Assembly: GCA_032622095.1 (NCBI GenBank)
Contig: CP136065.1
Location: 20,074,134 to 20,138,133, forward strand
Direction: 5' to 3'
DNA length: 64,000 nt
Origin: Siphonodentalium dalli
Lineage: Eukaryota > Mollusca > Scaphopoda > Gadilida > Siphonodentaliidae
The notes beneath the pieces are model-generated. The model did not search any database and was not told the origin of the DNA. It saw nothing but the letters and a program-made list of their open reading frames with translations. Position 1 is the stretch's first letter, and each line of letters opens with the position of its first letter. A program made the position numbers and the translations under genes. This document shows, in pieces, positions 31,223 through 43,019 of the stretch.

Positions 31223-31660
31223 TCAGCCCCCCCCTTCGGTACGCGGGATTCAGGGTGTTTTGAAGCCGTACGCGGGATTCATACCCCGGAATTAACTGGT
31301 ATTCGGGTTCAAGCAAAACATCTTGGACGCAGGTTTTGATGGCGCAAAATAATATTTTGTGCTAGTTATCTGTATGAATGAGTGGGTAGAATAGCTTCTT
31401 GGGCATATTCGACCACCATGCCATCCTAAAGTATCATTAATCGTATCATAACGGCCTCATAACGCCCATAATACTTTACTCCAATATCATGTCAGGTAAA
31501 ATGGATCATAATGTGGCTATGTAACTTCTGCTTGTATATGCCTGATATTAAAACAGTCAATTTGCATGTCATTTATATCATATTATTTCTTATCATGTAT
31601 TCAGGATTCACCCCCCAAAATTAACTGGTATTCAGGATTCAGGGGGGGGGGGGTCACAAG
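31223..31660. repeat. related pair of C/G-run segments
   Basis: A C run at about 31227 and a G run at about 31640 face each other. AATTAACTGGTATTC followed by GG(G/A)TTCA occurs at about 31290 and 31618 as direct repeats, and GTACGCGGGATTCA is doubled at 31239 and 31269. It looks like a decayed local duplication. The long C and G runs may be miscounted in the assembly. Confidence 0.6.
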
Positions 31661-31697
31661 CATTTGGAATCACTTCGAATAACCCACACCCTTCCGC

Positions 31698-31740
31698 GAG
31701 TCACTACGACTAACTCTGGTTTTAGTCATATTGTGACTAA
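31698..31740. repeat. two TTAGTCA...TGACTAA dyads
   Basis: AGTCACTACGACTAAC and TTAGTCATATTGTGACTAA are short palindromes of the kind found again at 32642-32859. They form the left part of the cluster, now separated by the MITE at 31952-32415. Confidence 0.7.
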
Positions 31741-32005
31741 GTTACACCAAGAATAACTCTAATTTCAACACTGCCTTAAATTATGCTTAATATTCATTTA
31801 TAAATATTAAATTTCCATTGCATCGCAGTTCTATTGGATCTATAATGAACGAATTGATGTGAGGATGGCATATATATAAGAAAATCACCTCTCGTATCAA
31901 ATTCTACACTATTTGGATAAACTGTTCTTATTCCATGACACTATAGACATATGTGACCCGCCATATCAAATCCGGTCGTAAGTCGATATTTTTTTTTTAC
32001 CCTGT

Positions 32006-32074
32006 GCCAATGCATTCTCTTATATATGCGAGTCGACCAAGGGTCGCCTCGCATATATAAGAGAATGCATTGAC
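32006..32074. repeat. 69-bp palindrome, copy 6
   Basis: Same orientation as copy 4, with two changes (CCAAGGGTC in the centre, CATTGAC at the end). Confidence 0.95.
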
Positions 32075-32294
32075 CTAACAAATTTTTATCATTTTTTTAA
32101 TATAAATGTTTCTTACAATTTTTAGGACATAAAATAAAAAACATCCATTACCCTGCAGGGAGCCCCACACATATATATATAAACATATAGAAGAGTGTCG
32201 TCTGCTCATGTTTGTCTGGGGCTCTGTATGGGTGAAATTGTAAAATTGTTAAAGAATACAAGAACAAATTATTAAAATTGTAAAAAATTGTTAG

Positions 32295-32363
32295 GCCAAT
32301 GCATTCTCTTATATATGCGAGGCGACCTATGGTCGACTCGCATATATAAGAAAATGCATTGGC
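32295..32363. repeat. 69-bp palindrome, copy 7 (inverted)
   Basis: Orientation as copy 5, with one change in the right arm (AGAAAATGC). Confidence 0.95.
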
Positions 32364-32641
32364 ACAGGGTAAACAAAATCCCGACTTACGACTGGATTTG
32401 ATATGGCGGGTCACATTTGGGAAAAAATAAACGAGTTAAACAGACCTATACCACAAAATATTGTTAGACCTCTCAACAGACCAGTTTTGAAATCTTTATT
32501 TTAGAGAATGGATTGAAAGTTTGTCCTGTTTTCAATTCGGTCTCGGATTATGGATAATACACCATAGGGTTGAGTAATGAAATTATTTGGACACAATTTC
32601 CACCAAATAACATATAACATGTTCACATCCCCAGTGATCCA

Positions 32642-32859
32642 GTTAGTCATTATGACTCGATCCTGGTTAATTTGACTAACACACTTGTAGTCTATATAAT
32701 AGCCTTATTAGTCGCTTTGAGTAACCATTTCTTAGTCGTTATGACTAGCATCACCCTAGTCATTGCGACTAATTACCTGCCTTAGTCATTATGACTTAGC
32801 TATATTAGTCATCATGTGGACAAACATTTGACTATCCTAAGTTAGTCATACGGACTAAC
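32642..32859. repeat. cluster of TTAGTCAT-ATGACTAA palindromes
   Basis: At least six dyads occur in 218 bp, at about 32642, 32707, 32731, 32756, 32781 and 32841, plus single half-sites at 32672, 32805 and 32829. The half-site TGACTAA resembles AP-1 sites. Spacing is about 24-26 bp in the middle, so the cluster may be a decayed tandem repeat. Its biological role is unknown. Confidence 0.75.
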
Positions 32860-33134
32860 TTATTTTCTTCAGTGTAATGCTTTGTTTCCGTCCCTGGAAT
32901 ACTAACTATGTCGAAAATACATACACACCTATTATTTTGCCACAGAAAGGCTTTTTCCACAGAACACAGACGATCTTTATTTTACATAGAATACATACGA
33001 ACGAAATAACTAGCAGTCAACAGACATACAGACAGAAACTACCAATTGAATACGATAGTCCTCTTGGAAAAACACTTTATCACGCACTGATTTATAAGGA
33101 ATTCTCGGTGAATTAAAAGTGATAAGTATGGGTT
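32860..33134. other. no gene seen
   Basis: A 79-codon frame (32877-33116) has no recognisable motif. I see no repeat or element edge. Confidence 0.4.
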
Positions 33135-33224
33135 ATACCCGCTTGGGTATCTGTACAAGAAATACATATCAAGGTGCTTTAGCGCCGCGATTTGTATTTC
33201 TTGTACAGATACCCAAGCGGGTTA
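33135..33224. repeat. 90-bp hairpin with a ~31-bp perfect stem
   Basis: TACCCGCTTGGGTATCTGTA followed by CAAGAAATAC pairs perfectly with GTATTTCTTGTACAGATACC and the rest of the right arm, around a 28-bp loop containing GGTGCTTTAGCGCCGCG. The stem has no mismatch, and the loop has its own GGCGC-type pairing. It is about 440 bp from the satellite edge. It could be a tiny foldback element or, if transcribed, a pre-miRNA-sized hairpin. Confidence 0.9.
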
Positions 33225-33666
33225 TGACATATTTATAAACCGATTCACACCCAGAGGAAAGAGGAATTGAGCCACATTCAATACGATGATTACCTATCAA
33301 TTACCATTCAATCAAAGGTTAATTGAATGGTTTGTGGTGTTACATATTCCTGTTGATTAATTAGTCAAATGCTCGTTGACAATCGGATCACTTGCGTCTG
33401 CATTATATATCAGCATTGGTAAACTATTTTGTCTCCGAATTTGAGAACGTTTTTATACTGATAATGTGTTTCTTGATAAAAACAGATTCTTCCTTGTGAT
33501 AATAAACTGTTCCGGCTGTTAAGGTTACTTTTCGCCTTGTCATAATGGAATTATTGTTCAGAACACATGAGACAATGTTCCGGTAGTGTTCGGACTCCGA
33601 AGTGAAACTATTCCACATTGCATGAAGTTTGTGTGATGAAATATCCCCGGCATTCACCACAAAAGA
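33225..33666. other. left flank of the satellite, no firm gene
   Basis: A 78-codon minus-strand frame (33424-33660) ends its upstream side exactly at the satellite. It has no recognised motif and a length that chance can give. The last unique word before the array is CCACAAAAGACTTAAAGC. Confidence 0.4.
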
Positions 33667-34940
33667 CTTAAAGCAACCCTGTGTATAGTGCCTGTATTAA
33701 AGCAAACCTGTGTATAGTGCATGTATTAAAGCAACCCTGTGTATAGTGCCTGTATTAAAGCCACCATGTGTATAGTGTCTGTATTAAAGCAAACCTGTGT
33801 ATAGTGCCTGTGTATAGTGCCTGTGTATAGTGCCTGTATTAAAGCAACCCTGTGTATAGTGCCTGTATTAAAGCAAACCTGTGTATAGTGCCTGTATTAA
33901 AGCCACCATGTGAATAGTGCCTGTATTAAAGCCACCATGTGTATAGTGTCTGTATTAAAGCCACCATGTGTATAGTGCCTGTATTAAAGCAAACCTGTGT
34001 ATAGTGCCTGTATTAAAGCCACCATGTGTATAGTGTCTGTATTAAAGCCACCATGTGTATAGTGCCTGTATTAAAGCAAACCTGTGTATAGTGCATGTAT
34101 TAAAGCAACCCTGTGTATAGTGCCTGTATTAAAGCCACCATGTGTATAGTGTCTGTATTAAAGCAAACCTGTGTATAGTGCCTGTGTATAGTGCCTGTGT
34201 ATAGTGCCTGTATTAAAGCAACCCTGTGTATAGTGCCTGTATTAAAGCAAACCTGTGTATAGTGCCTGTATTAAAGCCACCATGTGTATAGTGCCTGTAT
34301 TAAAGCCACCATGTGTATAGTGTCTGTATTAAAGCCACCATGTGTATAGTGCCTGTATTAAAGCAAACCTGTGTATAGTGCCTGTATTAAAGCACCCCTG
34401 TGTATAGTGCCTGTGTATAGTGCCTGTATTAAAGCAAACCTGTGTATAGTGCCTGTATTAAAGCAACCCTGTGTATAGTGCCTGTATTAAAGCAAACCTG
34501 TGTATAGTGCCTGTATTAAAGCAACCCTGTGTATAGTGCCTGTGTATAGTGCCTGTATTAAAGCAACCCTGTGTATAGTGCCTGTGTATAGTGCCTGTAT
34601 TAAAGCAAACCTGTGTATAGTGCCTGTATTAAAGCAACCCTGTGTATAGTGCCTGTGTATAGTGCCTGTATTAAAGCAACCCTGTGTATAGTGCCTGTGT
34701 ATAGTGCCTGTATTAAAGCAAACCTGTGTATAGTGCCTGTATTAAAGCACCCCTGTGTATAGTGCCTGTATTAAAGCAAACCTGTGTATAGTGCCTGTAT
34801 TAAAGCAAACATGTGTATAGTGCCTGTATTAAAGCAACCCTGTGTATAGTGCCTGTGTATAGTGCCTGTATTAAAGCACCCCTGTGTATAGTGCCTGTAT
34901 TAAAGCAACCCTGTGTATAGTGCCTGTATTAAAGCAACCC
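33667..34940. repeat. proximal satellite block with 42-bp and CCACCATG units
   Basis: Units with the 13-bp part doubled or tripled (near 33800-33830 and 34170-34210) and CCACCATG units are concentrated here. A 374-bp segment is repeated: the sequence from 33719 reappears from 34093 with a single change seen (TGAATAG against TGTATAG). Confidence 0.9.
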
Positions 34941-37900
34941 TGTGTATAGTGCCCTGTATTAAAGCATACCCTGTGTATAGTGCCTGTATTAAAAGCAACC
35001 CTGTGTATAGTGTCTGTGTATAGTGCCTGTATTAAAGCACCCCTGTGTATAGTGCCTGTATTAAAGCAAGCCTGTGTATAGTGTCTGTGTATAGTGCCTG
35101 TATTAAAGCACCCCCTGTGTATAGTGCCTGTGTATAGTGCCTGTATTAAAGCACCCCTGTGTAAAGTGCCTGTATTAAAGCAACCCTGTGTATAGTGTCT
35201 GTGTATAGTGCCTGTATTAAAGCAAACCTGAATATAGTGCCTGTATATAAAGCACCCCTGTGTATAGTGCCTGTATTAAAGCACCCCTGCGTATAGTGCC
35301 TGTATTAAAGCAACCCTGTGTAATAGTGCCTGTATTAAAGCACCCCTGTGTATATTGCCTGTATTAAAGCCACCATGTGTATAGTGCCTGTATTAAAGCA
35401 ACCCTGTGTATAGTGTCTGTGTATAGTGCCTGTATTAAAGCACCCCTGTGTATAGTGCCTGTATTAAAGCAACCCTGTGTATAGTGTATGTGTATAGTGC
35501 CTGTATTAAAGCACCCCTGTGTATAGTGCCTGTGTATAGTGCCTGTATTAAAGCACCCCTGTGTATAGTGCCTGTATTTAAAGCAACCCTGTGTATAGTG
35601 TCTGTGTATAGTGCCTGTATTAAAGCAAACCTGTGTATAGTGCCTGTTATTAAAGCACCCCTGTGTATAGTGCCCTGTATTAAAGCACCCCTGTGTATAG
35701 TGCCTGTATTAAAGCACCCCTGTGTATAGTGCCTGTATTAAAGCAACCCTGTGTATAGTGCCTGTGGTATAGTGCCTGTATTAAAAGCACCCCTGTGTAT
35801 AGTGCCTGTATTAAAGCACCCATGTGTATAGTGCCTGTATTAAAGCAACCCTGTGTATAGTGCCTGTATTAAAGCACCCAATGTGTATAGTGCCTGTATT
35901 AAAGCAACCCTGTGTATAGTGCCTGTATTAAAGCACCCCTGTGTATAGTGCATGTATTAAAGCACCACTGTGTATAGTGCCTGTATTAAAGCAAACCTGT
36001 GTATAGTGCCTGTATTAAAGCACACCTGTGTATAGTGCCTGTATTAAAGCAACTCTGTGTATAGTGCCTGTGTATAGCGCCTGTATTAAAGCACCCCTGA
36101 GTATAGTGCCTGTATTAAAGCACCCATGTGTATAGTGCCTGTATTAAAGCAACCCTGTGTATAGTGCCCTGTATTAAAGCACCCCTGTGTATAGTGCCTG
36201 TATTAAAGCAACCCTGTGTATAGTGCCTGTATTAAAGCAAACCTGTGTATAGTGCCTGTATTAAAGCAACCTTTGTATAGTGCCTGTATTAAAGCACCCC
36301 CTGTGTATAGTGCCTGTATTAAAGCAACCCCTGTGTATAGTGCCTGTATTAAAGCAACCCTGTGTATAGTGCCTGTATTAAAGCAAACCTGTGTATAGTG
36401 CCTGTATTAAAGCACCCCTGTGTATAGTGCCTGTATTAAAGCACCCCTGTGTATAGTGCCTGTATTAAAGCACCCCCTGTGTATAGTGCCTGTATTAAAG
36501 CAACCCCTGTGTATAGTGCCTGTATTAAAGCAACTCTGTGTTATAGTGCCTGTATTAAAGCAAACCTGTGTATAGTGCCTGTATTAAAGCAACCCTGTGT
36601 ATAGTGCCTGTATTAAAGCAACCCTGTGTATAGTGCCTGTATTAAAGCAAAACCTGTGAATAGTGCCTGTATTAAAGCACCCCTGTGTATAGTGCCTGTA
36701 TTAAAGCAAACCTGTGTATAGTGCCTGTATTAAAGCACCCCTGTGTATAGTGCCTGTATTAAAGCAACCCTGTGTATAGTGTCTGTATTAAAGCAAACCT
36801 GTGTATAGTGCCTGTATTAAAGCAAACCTGTGTATAGTGCCTGTATTAAAGCAAACCTGTGTATAGTGCCTGTATTAAAGCAACCCTGTGTATAGGTGCC
36901 TGTATTAAAGCACCCCTGTGTATAGTGCCTGTATTAAAGCAACCCTGTGTATAGTGCCTGTATTAAAGCAAACCTGTGTATAGTGCCTGTATTAAAGCAA
37001 ACCTGTGTATAGTGCCTGTATTAAAGCAAACCTGTGTATAGTGCCTGTATTAAAGCAAACCCTGTGTATAGTGCCTGTATTAAAGCAACCCTGTGTATAG
37101 TGCCTGTATTAAAGCAAACCTGTGTATAGTGCCTGTATTAAAGCAAACCTGTGTATAGTGCCTGTATTAAAGCACCCCTGTGTATAGTGCCTGTATTAAA
37201 AGCAAACCTGTGTATAGTGCCTGTATTAAAGCAAACCTGTGTATAGTGCCTGTATTAAAGCAACCCTGTGTATAGTGCCTGTATTAAAGCAAACCCTGTG
37301 TATAGTGCCTGTATTAAAGCAAACCTGTGTATAGTGCCTGTATTTAAAGCAAACCTGTGGTATAGTGCCTGTATTAAAGCAACCCTGTGTATAGTGCCTG
37401 TATTAAAGCAACCCTGTGTATAGTGCCTGTATTAAAGCAAACCTGTGTATAGTGCCTGTATTAAAGCACCCCTGTGTATAGTGCCTGTATTAAAGCAAAC
37501 CTGTGTATAGTGCCTGTATTAAAGCAAACCTGTGTATAGTGCCTGTATTAAAGCAAACCTGTGTATAGTGCCCTGTATTAAAAGCAAACCTGTGTATAGA
37601 TGCCTGTATTAAAGCACCCCTGTGTATAGTGCCTGTATTAAAGCACCCCTGTATATAGTGCCTGTATTAAAGCCACCCCTGTGTATAGTGCCTGTATTAA
37701 AGCACCCATGTGTATAGTGCCTGTATTAAAGCACCCCTGTGTATAGTGCTTGTATTAAAGCAAACCTGTGTATAGTGCCTGTATTAAAGCACCCCTGTGT
37801 ATAGTGCCTGTATTAAAGCAAACCTGTGTATAGTGCCTGTATTAAGCAAACTAAGCAAACCTGTGTATAGTGCCTGTATTAAAGCAACCCTGTGTATAGT

Positions 37901-39980
37901 GCCTGTATTAAAGCAAACCTGTGTATAGTGCCCTGTATTAAAGCAAACCTGTGTATAGTGCCTGTATTAAAGCAAACCTGTGTATAGTGCCTGTATTAAA
38001 GCACCCCTGTGTATAGTGCCTGTATTAAAGCAAACCTGTGTATAGTGCCTGTATTAAAGCACCCATGTGTATAGTGCCTGTATTAAAGCACCCCTGTGTA
38101 TAGTGCCTGTATTAAAGCACCCCTGTGTATAGTGCTTGTATTAAAGCAAACCTGTGTATAGTGCCTGTATTAAAGCACCCCTGTGTATAGTGCCTGTATT
38201 AAAGCAAACCTGTGTATAGTGCCTGTATTAAAAGCAAACCTGTGTATAGTGCCTGTATTAAAGCAACCCTGTGTATAGTGCCTGTATTAAAGCAAACCTG
38301 TGTATAGTGCCTGTATTAAAGCAAACCTGTGTATAGTGCCTGTATTAAAGCAAACCTGTGTATAGTGCCTGTATTAAAGCACCCCTGTGTATAGTGCCTG
38401 TATTAAAGCCAAACCTGTGTATAGTGCCTGTATTAAAGCAAACCTGTGTATAGTGCCTGTATTAAAGCAACCCTGTGTATAGTGCCTGTATTAAAGCAAA
38501 CCTGTGTATAGTGCCTGTATTAAAGCAAACCTGTGTATAGTGCCTGTATTAAAGCAACCCTGTGTATAGTGCCTGTATTAAAGCAAACCTGTGTATAGTG
38601 CCTGTATTAAAGCACCCCCTGTGTATAGTGCCTGTATTAAAGCAAACCTGTGTATAGTGCCTGTATTAAAGCAAACCCTGTGTATAGTGCCTGTATTAAA
38701 GCAACCCTGTGTATAGTGCCTGTATTAAAGCAACCCCCTGTGTATAGTGGCCCTGTATTAAAGCAAACCTGTGTATAAGTGCCTGTATTAAAGCAAACCT
38801 GTGTATAGTGCCTGTATTAAAGCAAACCCTGTGTATAGTGCCTGTATTAAAGCAAACCTGTGTATAGTGCCTGTATTAAAGCAAACCTGTGTATAGTGCC
38901 TGTATTAAAGCACCCCTGTGTATAGTGCCTGTATTAAAGCAAACCTGTGTATAGTGCCTGTATTAAAGCAAACCTGTGTATAGTGCCTGTATTAAGCAAA
39001 CCTGTGGTATAGTGGCCTGTATTAAAGCACCCATGTGTATAGTGCCTGTATTAAAGCACCCCTGTGTATAGTGCCTGTATTAAAGCAAACCTGTGTATAG
39101 TGCCTGTATTAAAGCACCCCTGTGTATAGTGCCCTGTATTAAAGCAAACCCTGTGTATAGTGCCTGTATTAAAGCAAAACCTGTGTATAGTGCCTGTATT
39201 AAAAGCAAACCTGTGTATAGTGCCTGTATTAAAGCACCCCCTGTGTATAGTGCCTGTATTAAAAGCACCCATGTGTATAGTGCCTATATTAAAGCACCCC
39301 TGTGTATAGTGCCTGTATTAAAGCACCCCTGTGTATAGTGCCTGTATTAAAGCAACCTGTGTATAGTGCCTGTATTAAAGCAACCCTGTTGTATAGTGCC
39401 TGTATTAAAGCACCCCTGTGTATAGTGCCTGTATTAAAGCACCCCAGTGTATAGTGCCTGTATTAAAGCACCCCCTGTGTATAGTGCCTGTATTAAAGCA
39501 CCCCTGTGTATAGTGCCTGTATTAAAGCACCCCTGTGTATAGTGCCTGTATTAAAGCAACCCTGTGTATAGTGCCTGTATTAAAGCACCCCCTGTGTATA
39601 GTGCCTGTATTAAAGCACCCCTGTGTATAGTGCCTGTATTAAAGCACCCCTGTGTATAGTGCCTGTATTAAAGCACCCCTGTGTATAGTGCCTGTATTAA
39701 AGCAACCCTGTGTATAGTGCCTGTAGTATAAAGCAACCCTGTGTATAGTGCCTGTATTAAAGCAACCCTGTGTATAGTGCCTGTAGTAAAGCACCCCTGT
39801 GTATAGTGCCTGTATTAAAGCACCCCTGTGTATAGTGCCTGTATTAAAGCACCCCTGTGTATAGTGCCCTGTATTAAAGCACCCATGTGTATAAGTGCCT
39901 GTATTAAAGCACCCCTGTGTATAGTGCCTGTATTAAAGCACCCCTGTGTATAGTGCCTGTATTAAAGCAGCACCCCTGTG
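34940..39980. repeat. satellite block with many one-off indels
   Basis: Single-base insertions such as GTGCCCTG (34949), TTAAAAGC (34986), TATTTAAAG (35574), GTGGTATAG (35765), CAACCCCCTG (38730) and GTGGCCTG (39013) are frequent here. They are not seen before about 34940 or after about 39980. Most duplicate a neighbouring base and do not recur in adjacent units. This pattern is that of uncorrected long-read error rather than of satellite evolution. Confidence 0.8.
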
Positions 39981-41349
39981 TATAGTGCCTGTATTAAAGC
40001 AACTCTGTGTATAGTGCCTGTATTAAAGCACCCCTGAGTATAGTGCCTGTATTAAAGCAACCCTGTGTATAGTGCCTGTATTAAAGCAACCCTGTGTATA
40101 GTGCCTGTATTAAAGCAAACCTGAGTATAGTGCCTGTATTAAAGCAACCCTGTGTATAGTGCCTGTGTATAGTGCCTGTATTAAAGCAACCCTGTGTATA
40201 GTGCCTGTATTAAAGCACCTCTGTGTATAGTGCCTGTATTAAAGCACCCATGTGTATAGTGCCTGTATTAAAGCAACCCTGTGTATAGTGCCTGTATTAA
40301 AGCACCCCTGTGTATAGTGCCTGTATTAAAGCAACCCTGTGTATAGTGCCTGTATTAAAGCACCCATGTGTATAGTGCCTGTATTAAAGCAAACCTGTGT
40401 ATAGTGCCTGTATTAAAGCACCCCTGAGTATAGTGCCTGTATTAAAGCAACCCTGTGTATAGTGCCTGTATTAAAGCAAACCTGTGTATAGTGCTTGTAT
40501 TAAAGCAACCCTGTGTATAGTGCCTGTATTAAAGCACCCCTGTGTATAGTGCCTGTATTAAAGCAACCCTGTGTATAGTGCCTGTGTATAGTGCCTGTAT
40601 TAAAGCAAACCTGTGTATAGTGCCTGTATTAAAGCACCCCTGTGTATAGTGCCTGTATTAAAGCAAACCTGTGTATAGTGCCTGTAAAGCAAACCTGTGT
40701 ATAGTGCCTGTATTAAAGCAAACCTGTGTATAGTGCCTGTATTAAAGCAACCCTGTGTATAGTGCCTGTAAAGCAAACCTGTGTATAGTGCCTGTATTAA
40801 AGCAACCCTGTGTATAGTGCCTGTATTAAAGCAACCCTGTGTATAGTGCCTGTATTAAAGCAACCCTGTGTATAGTGCCTGTATTAAAGCAAACCTGTGT
40901 ATAGTGCCTGTATTAAAGCACCCCTGTGTATAGTGCCTGTATTAAAGCAAACCTGTGTATAGTGCCTGTATTAAAGCAAACCTGTGTATAGTGCCTGTAA
41001 AGCAAACCTGTGTATAGTGCCTGTATTAAAGCAAACCTGCGTATAGTGCCTGTATTAAAGCACCCCTGTGTATAGTGCCTGTATTAAAGCAAACCTGTGT
41101 ATAGTGCCTGTATTAAAGCACCCCTGTGTATAGTGCCTGTATTAAAGCACCCCTGAGTATAGTGCCTGTATTAAAGCACCCCTGTGTATAGTGCCTGTAT
41201 TAAAGCACCCCTGTGTATAGTGCCTGTATTAAAGCACCCCTGAGTATAGTGCCTGTATTAAAGCAACCCTGTGTATAGTGCCTGTATTAAAGCACCCCTG
41301 AGTATAGTGCCTGTATTAAAGCACCCCTGTGTATAGTGCCTGTATTAAA

Positions 41350-42960
41350 GCACCCCTGAGTATAGTGCCTGTATTAAAGCACCCCTGTGTATAGTGCCTG
41401 TATTAAAGCACCCCTGTGTATAGTGCCTGTATTAAAGCACCCCTGTGTATAGTGCCTGTATTAAAGCAAACCTGTGTATAGTGCCTGTAAAGCAAACCTG
41501 TGTATAGTGCCTGTATTAAAGCAAACCTGTGTATAGTGCCTGTATTAAAGCACCCCTGTGTATAGTGCCTGTATTAAAGCAACCCTGTGTATAGTGCCTG
41601 TATTAAAGCAACCCTGTGTATAGTGCCTGTATTAAAGCAAACCTGTGTATAGTGCCTGTATTAAAGCAAACCTGTGTATAGTGCCTGTATTAAAGCACCC
41701 CTGTGTATAGTGCCTGTATTAAAGCAACCCTGTGTATAGTGCCTGTATTAAAGCAACCCTGTGTATAGTGCCTGTATTAAAGCAACCCTGTGTATAGTGC
41801 CTGTATTAAAGCAAACCTGTGTATAGTGCCTGTATTAAAGCAAACCTGTGTATAGTGCCTGTATTAAAGCAAACCTGTGTATAGTGCCTGTATTAAAGCA
41901 CCCCTGTGTATAGTGCCTGTATTAAAGCAACCCTGTGTATAGTGCCTGTATTAAAGCAACCCTGTGTATAGTGCCTGTATTAAAGCAACCCTGTGTATAG
42001 TGTCTGTATTAAAGCAAACCTGTGTATAGTGCCTGTATTAAAGCAAACCTGTGTATAGTGCCTGTATTAAAGCAAACCTGTGTATAGTGCCTGTATTAAA
42101 GCAAACCTGTGTATAGTGCCTGTATTAAAGCACCCCTGTGTATAGTGCCTGTATTAAAGCAAACCTGTGTATAGTGCCTGTATTAAAGCACCCCTGTGTA
42201 TAGTGCCTGTATTAAAGCAACCCTGTGTATAGTGCCTGTATTAAAGCAACCCTGTGTATAGTGCCTGTATTAAAGCAAACCTGTGTATAGTGCCTGTATT
42301 AAAGCAACCCTGTGTATAGTGCCTGTATTAAAGCAACCCTGTGTATAGTGCCTGTATTAAAGCAACCCTGTGTATAGTGCCTGTATTAAAGCAACCCTGT
42401 GTATAGTGCCTGTCTTAAAGCAAACCTGTGTATAGTGCCTGTATTAAAGCAAACCTGTGTATAGTGCCTGTATTAAAGCAAACCTGTGTATAGTGCCTGT
42501 ATTAAAGCACCCCTGTGTATAGTGCCTGTATTAAAGCAACCCTGTGTATAGTGCCTGTATTAAAGCAACCCTGTGTATAGTGCCTGTATTAAAGCAACCC
42601 TGTGTATAGTGTCTGTATTAAAGCAAACCTGTGTATAGTGCCTGTATTAAAGCAAACCTGTGTATAGTGCCTGTATTAAAGCAAACCTGTGTATAGTGCC
42701 TGTATTAAAGCAAACCTGTGTATAGTGCCTGTATTAAAGCACCCCTGTGTATAGTGCCTGTATTAAAGCAAACCTGTGTATAGTGCCTGTATTAAAGCAC
42801 CCCTGTGTATAGTGCCTGTATTAAAGCAACCCTGTGTATAGTGCCTGTATTAAAGCAACCCTGTGTATAGTGCCTGTATTAAAGCAAACCTGTGTATAGT
42901 GCCTGTATTAAAGCAAACCTGTGTATAGTGCCTGTATTAAAGCACCCCTGTGTATAGTGC
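41350..42960. repeat. 609-bp higher-order repeat in the satellite
   Basis: The GTGTCTG unit at 42001 and its neighbours recur at 42610, 609 bp (21 units) later. The order of CAAACC, CAACCC and CACCCC variants around both is the same for more than a dozen units. A third, shorter match follows at about 46321. Borders are approximate. Confidence 0.8.
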
Positions 42961-43019
42961 CTGTATTAAAGCAACCCTGTGTATAGTGCCTGTATTAAAG
43001 CAACCCTGTGTATAGTGCC

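Larger units (their letters stand above)
31952..32415 (-). mobile_element. TA-flanked MITE, copy 2, inverted
   Basis: A 464-bp element that is copy 1 (28231-28690) in the opposite orientation: its centre reads as the complement of the other centre. The left TSD is TA; the right flank is TT, probably mutated. Palindromes lie at 32006-32074 and 32295-32363. The two copies are about 94% alike by eye, so they are fairly young. Confidence 0.9.

Noticed and set aside
33424-33660. Last exon of a minus-strand gene next to the satellite
   Set aside because: 78 codons without a motif is within chance for 33 kb of six-frame sequence, and the upstream side is satellite with no credible exon.
35448-39338. 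Open frames of 60-93 codons with VYSACIKA/CIVPVLK repeats
   Set aside because: They are translations of the 29-bp satellite. They stay open only where indels switch frame before a TAG or TAA, mostly in the error-rich block, and they occur on both strands.
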